From Candidatus Bathyarchaeota archaeon (lineage in GTDB: Archaea; Thermoproteota; Bathyarchaeia; Bathyarchaeales; Bathycorpusculaceae): a DNA stretch of 5,350 nucleotides. The notes under the pieces are model-generated. The model saw only the letters and a program-made list of their open reading frames with translations, was not told the DNA's origin and did no database searches. Of the stretch, positions 4,910 to 5,350 are shown one piece after another. The stretch spans positions 1 through 5,350 of the forward strand of contig DAOUSM010000076.1 of assembly GCA_030627225.1 (NCBI GenBank), written 5' to 3'. The position numbers were made by a program, and so were the translations under genes. Numbering within the stretch: the stretch's first letter is position 1; each line of letters begins with the position of its first letter.

Positions 4910-5350
4910 TTACATAATGCATTTGGGTGTTAATACGCTTTCACAAACTTCCCTTGCTGGGCATACTGAAACTCCCTTGACCAGTGAAACGTTATCTCTT
5001 ACCCTGACATGGTCGCCAAGCATGCACCCCTCACCGATTTTCACTCTCTTTCCAATAACCACGTTTTCGCCAATTATGGCTCCATTTATTGAAGAAAAGT
5101 CGGATATCACTGCTCCAGGAAATATCACTGAATTCTTGATGTGGACGTGCTTTCCAACAACGATGTTTCGTCCCAAAACAGCGTAAGGCCCTATAACCGA
5201 CTTTTCCCCAAAGGAAATCCCTTTGTCGAAAGCCACAGGCTTCCTAACTTCGATTTTACTTACAATCTTAGTTTTCTGTTGATTGGCGAACAAAGTGAGC
5301 AATTTTTTATTTATTTCTAAATAGTCTTCCAACTTACCTATATCCATCCA
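4910..5350 (-). CDS. Sugar-1-phosphate nucleotidylyltransferase, C-terminal part with left-handed beta-helix, cut by window
   Basis: The first visible residues (WMDIGKLEDYLEINKKLL) are the conserved end of the nucleotidyltransferase core found in RmlA-, ManC- and GlmU-like enzymes. This gene therefore begins beyond base 5350, and the ATG at 5347 is internal. After a linker come hexapeptide repeats of the left-handed beta-helix type, about residues 43-122 counting from that internal Met, with steps such as VIGPYAVLG, VVGKHVHI, IIGENVVIG and KIGEGCMLG. A short tail with several Cys ends in PKCIM. The enzyme would couple a sugar-1-phosphate to UTP, GTP or dTTP, and the adjacent GlmM-like gene suggests GlcNAc-1-P or Man-1-P. 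The helix has only about four to five turns and no long C-terminal extension, so I would not call it a GlmU-type acetyltransferase; GDP-mannose or generic NDP-sugar pyrophosphorylase is equally possible. It is the first visible gene of the minus-strand operon. Confidence 0.85.
   Translation of the reverse strand, partial: WMDIGKLEDYLEINKKLLTLFANQQKTKIVSKIEVRKPVAFDKGISFGEKSVIGPYAVLGRNIVVGKHVHIKNSVIFPGAVISDFSSINGAIIGENVVIGKRVKIGEGCMLGDHVRVRDNVSLVKGVSVCPAREVCESVLTPKCIM

Larger units (their letters stand above)
1168..5350 (-). other. Nucleotide-sugar biosynthesis operon (four genes, right end open)
   Basis: Four same-strand genes follow one another with gaps of 12 bp, 32 bp (or a 4-bp overlap with the longer start) and a 4-bp GTGA overlap. 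No promoter-like AT element is visible between them, so they are likely one transcript whose promoter is beyond the right edge. The order nucleotidyltransferase, mutase, 6-dehydrogenase homologue, Gfo/Idh/MocA oxidoreductase fits making and modifying an activated amino sugar for surface glycans or N-glycans. The pathway assignment is inference from family membership; no glycosyltransferase, aminotransferase or epimerase is inside the window. Confidence 0.75.

Noticed and set aside
4665..5186. 173-codon open frame on the plus strand across two minus-strand genes
   Set aside because: It is antisense to the well-supported mutase and nucleotidyltransferase genes, has no recognisable domain, and crosses their junction; it is a shadow of their codon composition.
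1..5350. CRISPR array, insertion sequence, tRNA/rRNA gene or defence system
   Set aside because: The window is almost completely filled by the six genes described; no direct-repeat series, terminal inverted repeats, transposase or tRNA-like fold was seen.

Overview
The window looks archaeal. It carries an archaeal-type Trm5 tRNA methyltransferase and a small Trm112-like protein with the CPxDK form of the zinc site. It also has purine-rich Shine-Dalgarno sequences, GTG/TTG start options and tightly packed genes. A TACK-type lineage such as Bathyarchaeia is my guess from the style of the proteins and the AT-rich composition. The sequence alone does not prove it.

Layout. The plus strand, bases 2-1161, holds the 3' part of trm5 (cut by the left edge) followed by a Trm112-like gene. 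Both point to tRNA modification and translation. The minus strand, bases 1168-5350, is one compact gene train read from right to left. In reading order it contains: the C-terminal part of a sugar-1-phosphate nucleotidylyltransferase with a left-handed beta-helix tail (cut by the right edge); a GlmM/phosphomannomutase-family enzyme; a homologue of UDP-sugar 6-dehydrogenases (UDP-glucose / UDP-ManNAc dehydrogenase family); and a Gfo/Idh/MocA oxidoreductase. Gaps are 12 bp, about 32 bp, and a 4-bp GTGA overlap. The two blocks converge with only 6 bp between stop codons. No stretch over 60 bp lacks a gene.

How the genes fit together. The mutase would make a hexose- or GlcN-1-phosphate and the nucleotidyltransferase would activate it. 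The last two genes resemble a WbpA/WbpB-type pair, which oxidises a UDP-sugar at C6 and then C3 to make uronic or amino-uronic sugars for surface glycans or N-glycans.

The main surprise is the dehydrogenase homologue. It is full length and uninterrupted, yet its catalytic Lys, Asn and Cys, the substrate-binding Arg and the first Rossmann glycine all appear to be replaced. It therefore reads as a pseudoenzyme or a protein with changed chemistry, kept translationally coupled to a Gfo/Idh/MocA enzyme whose motifs are intact. I found no mobile element, CRISPR array, RNA gene or defence system.
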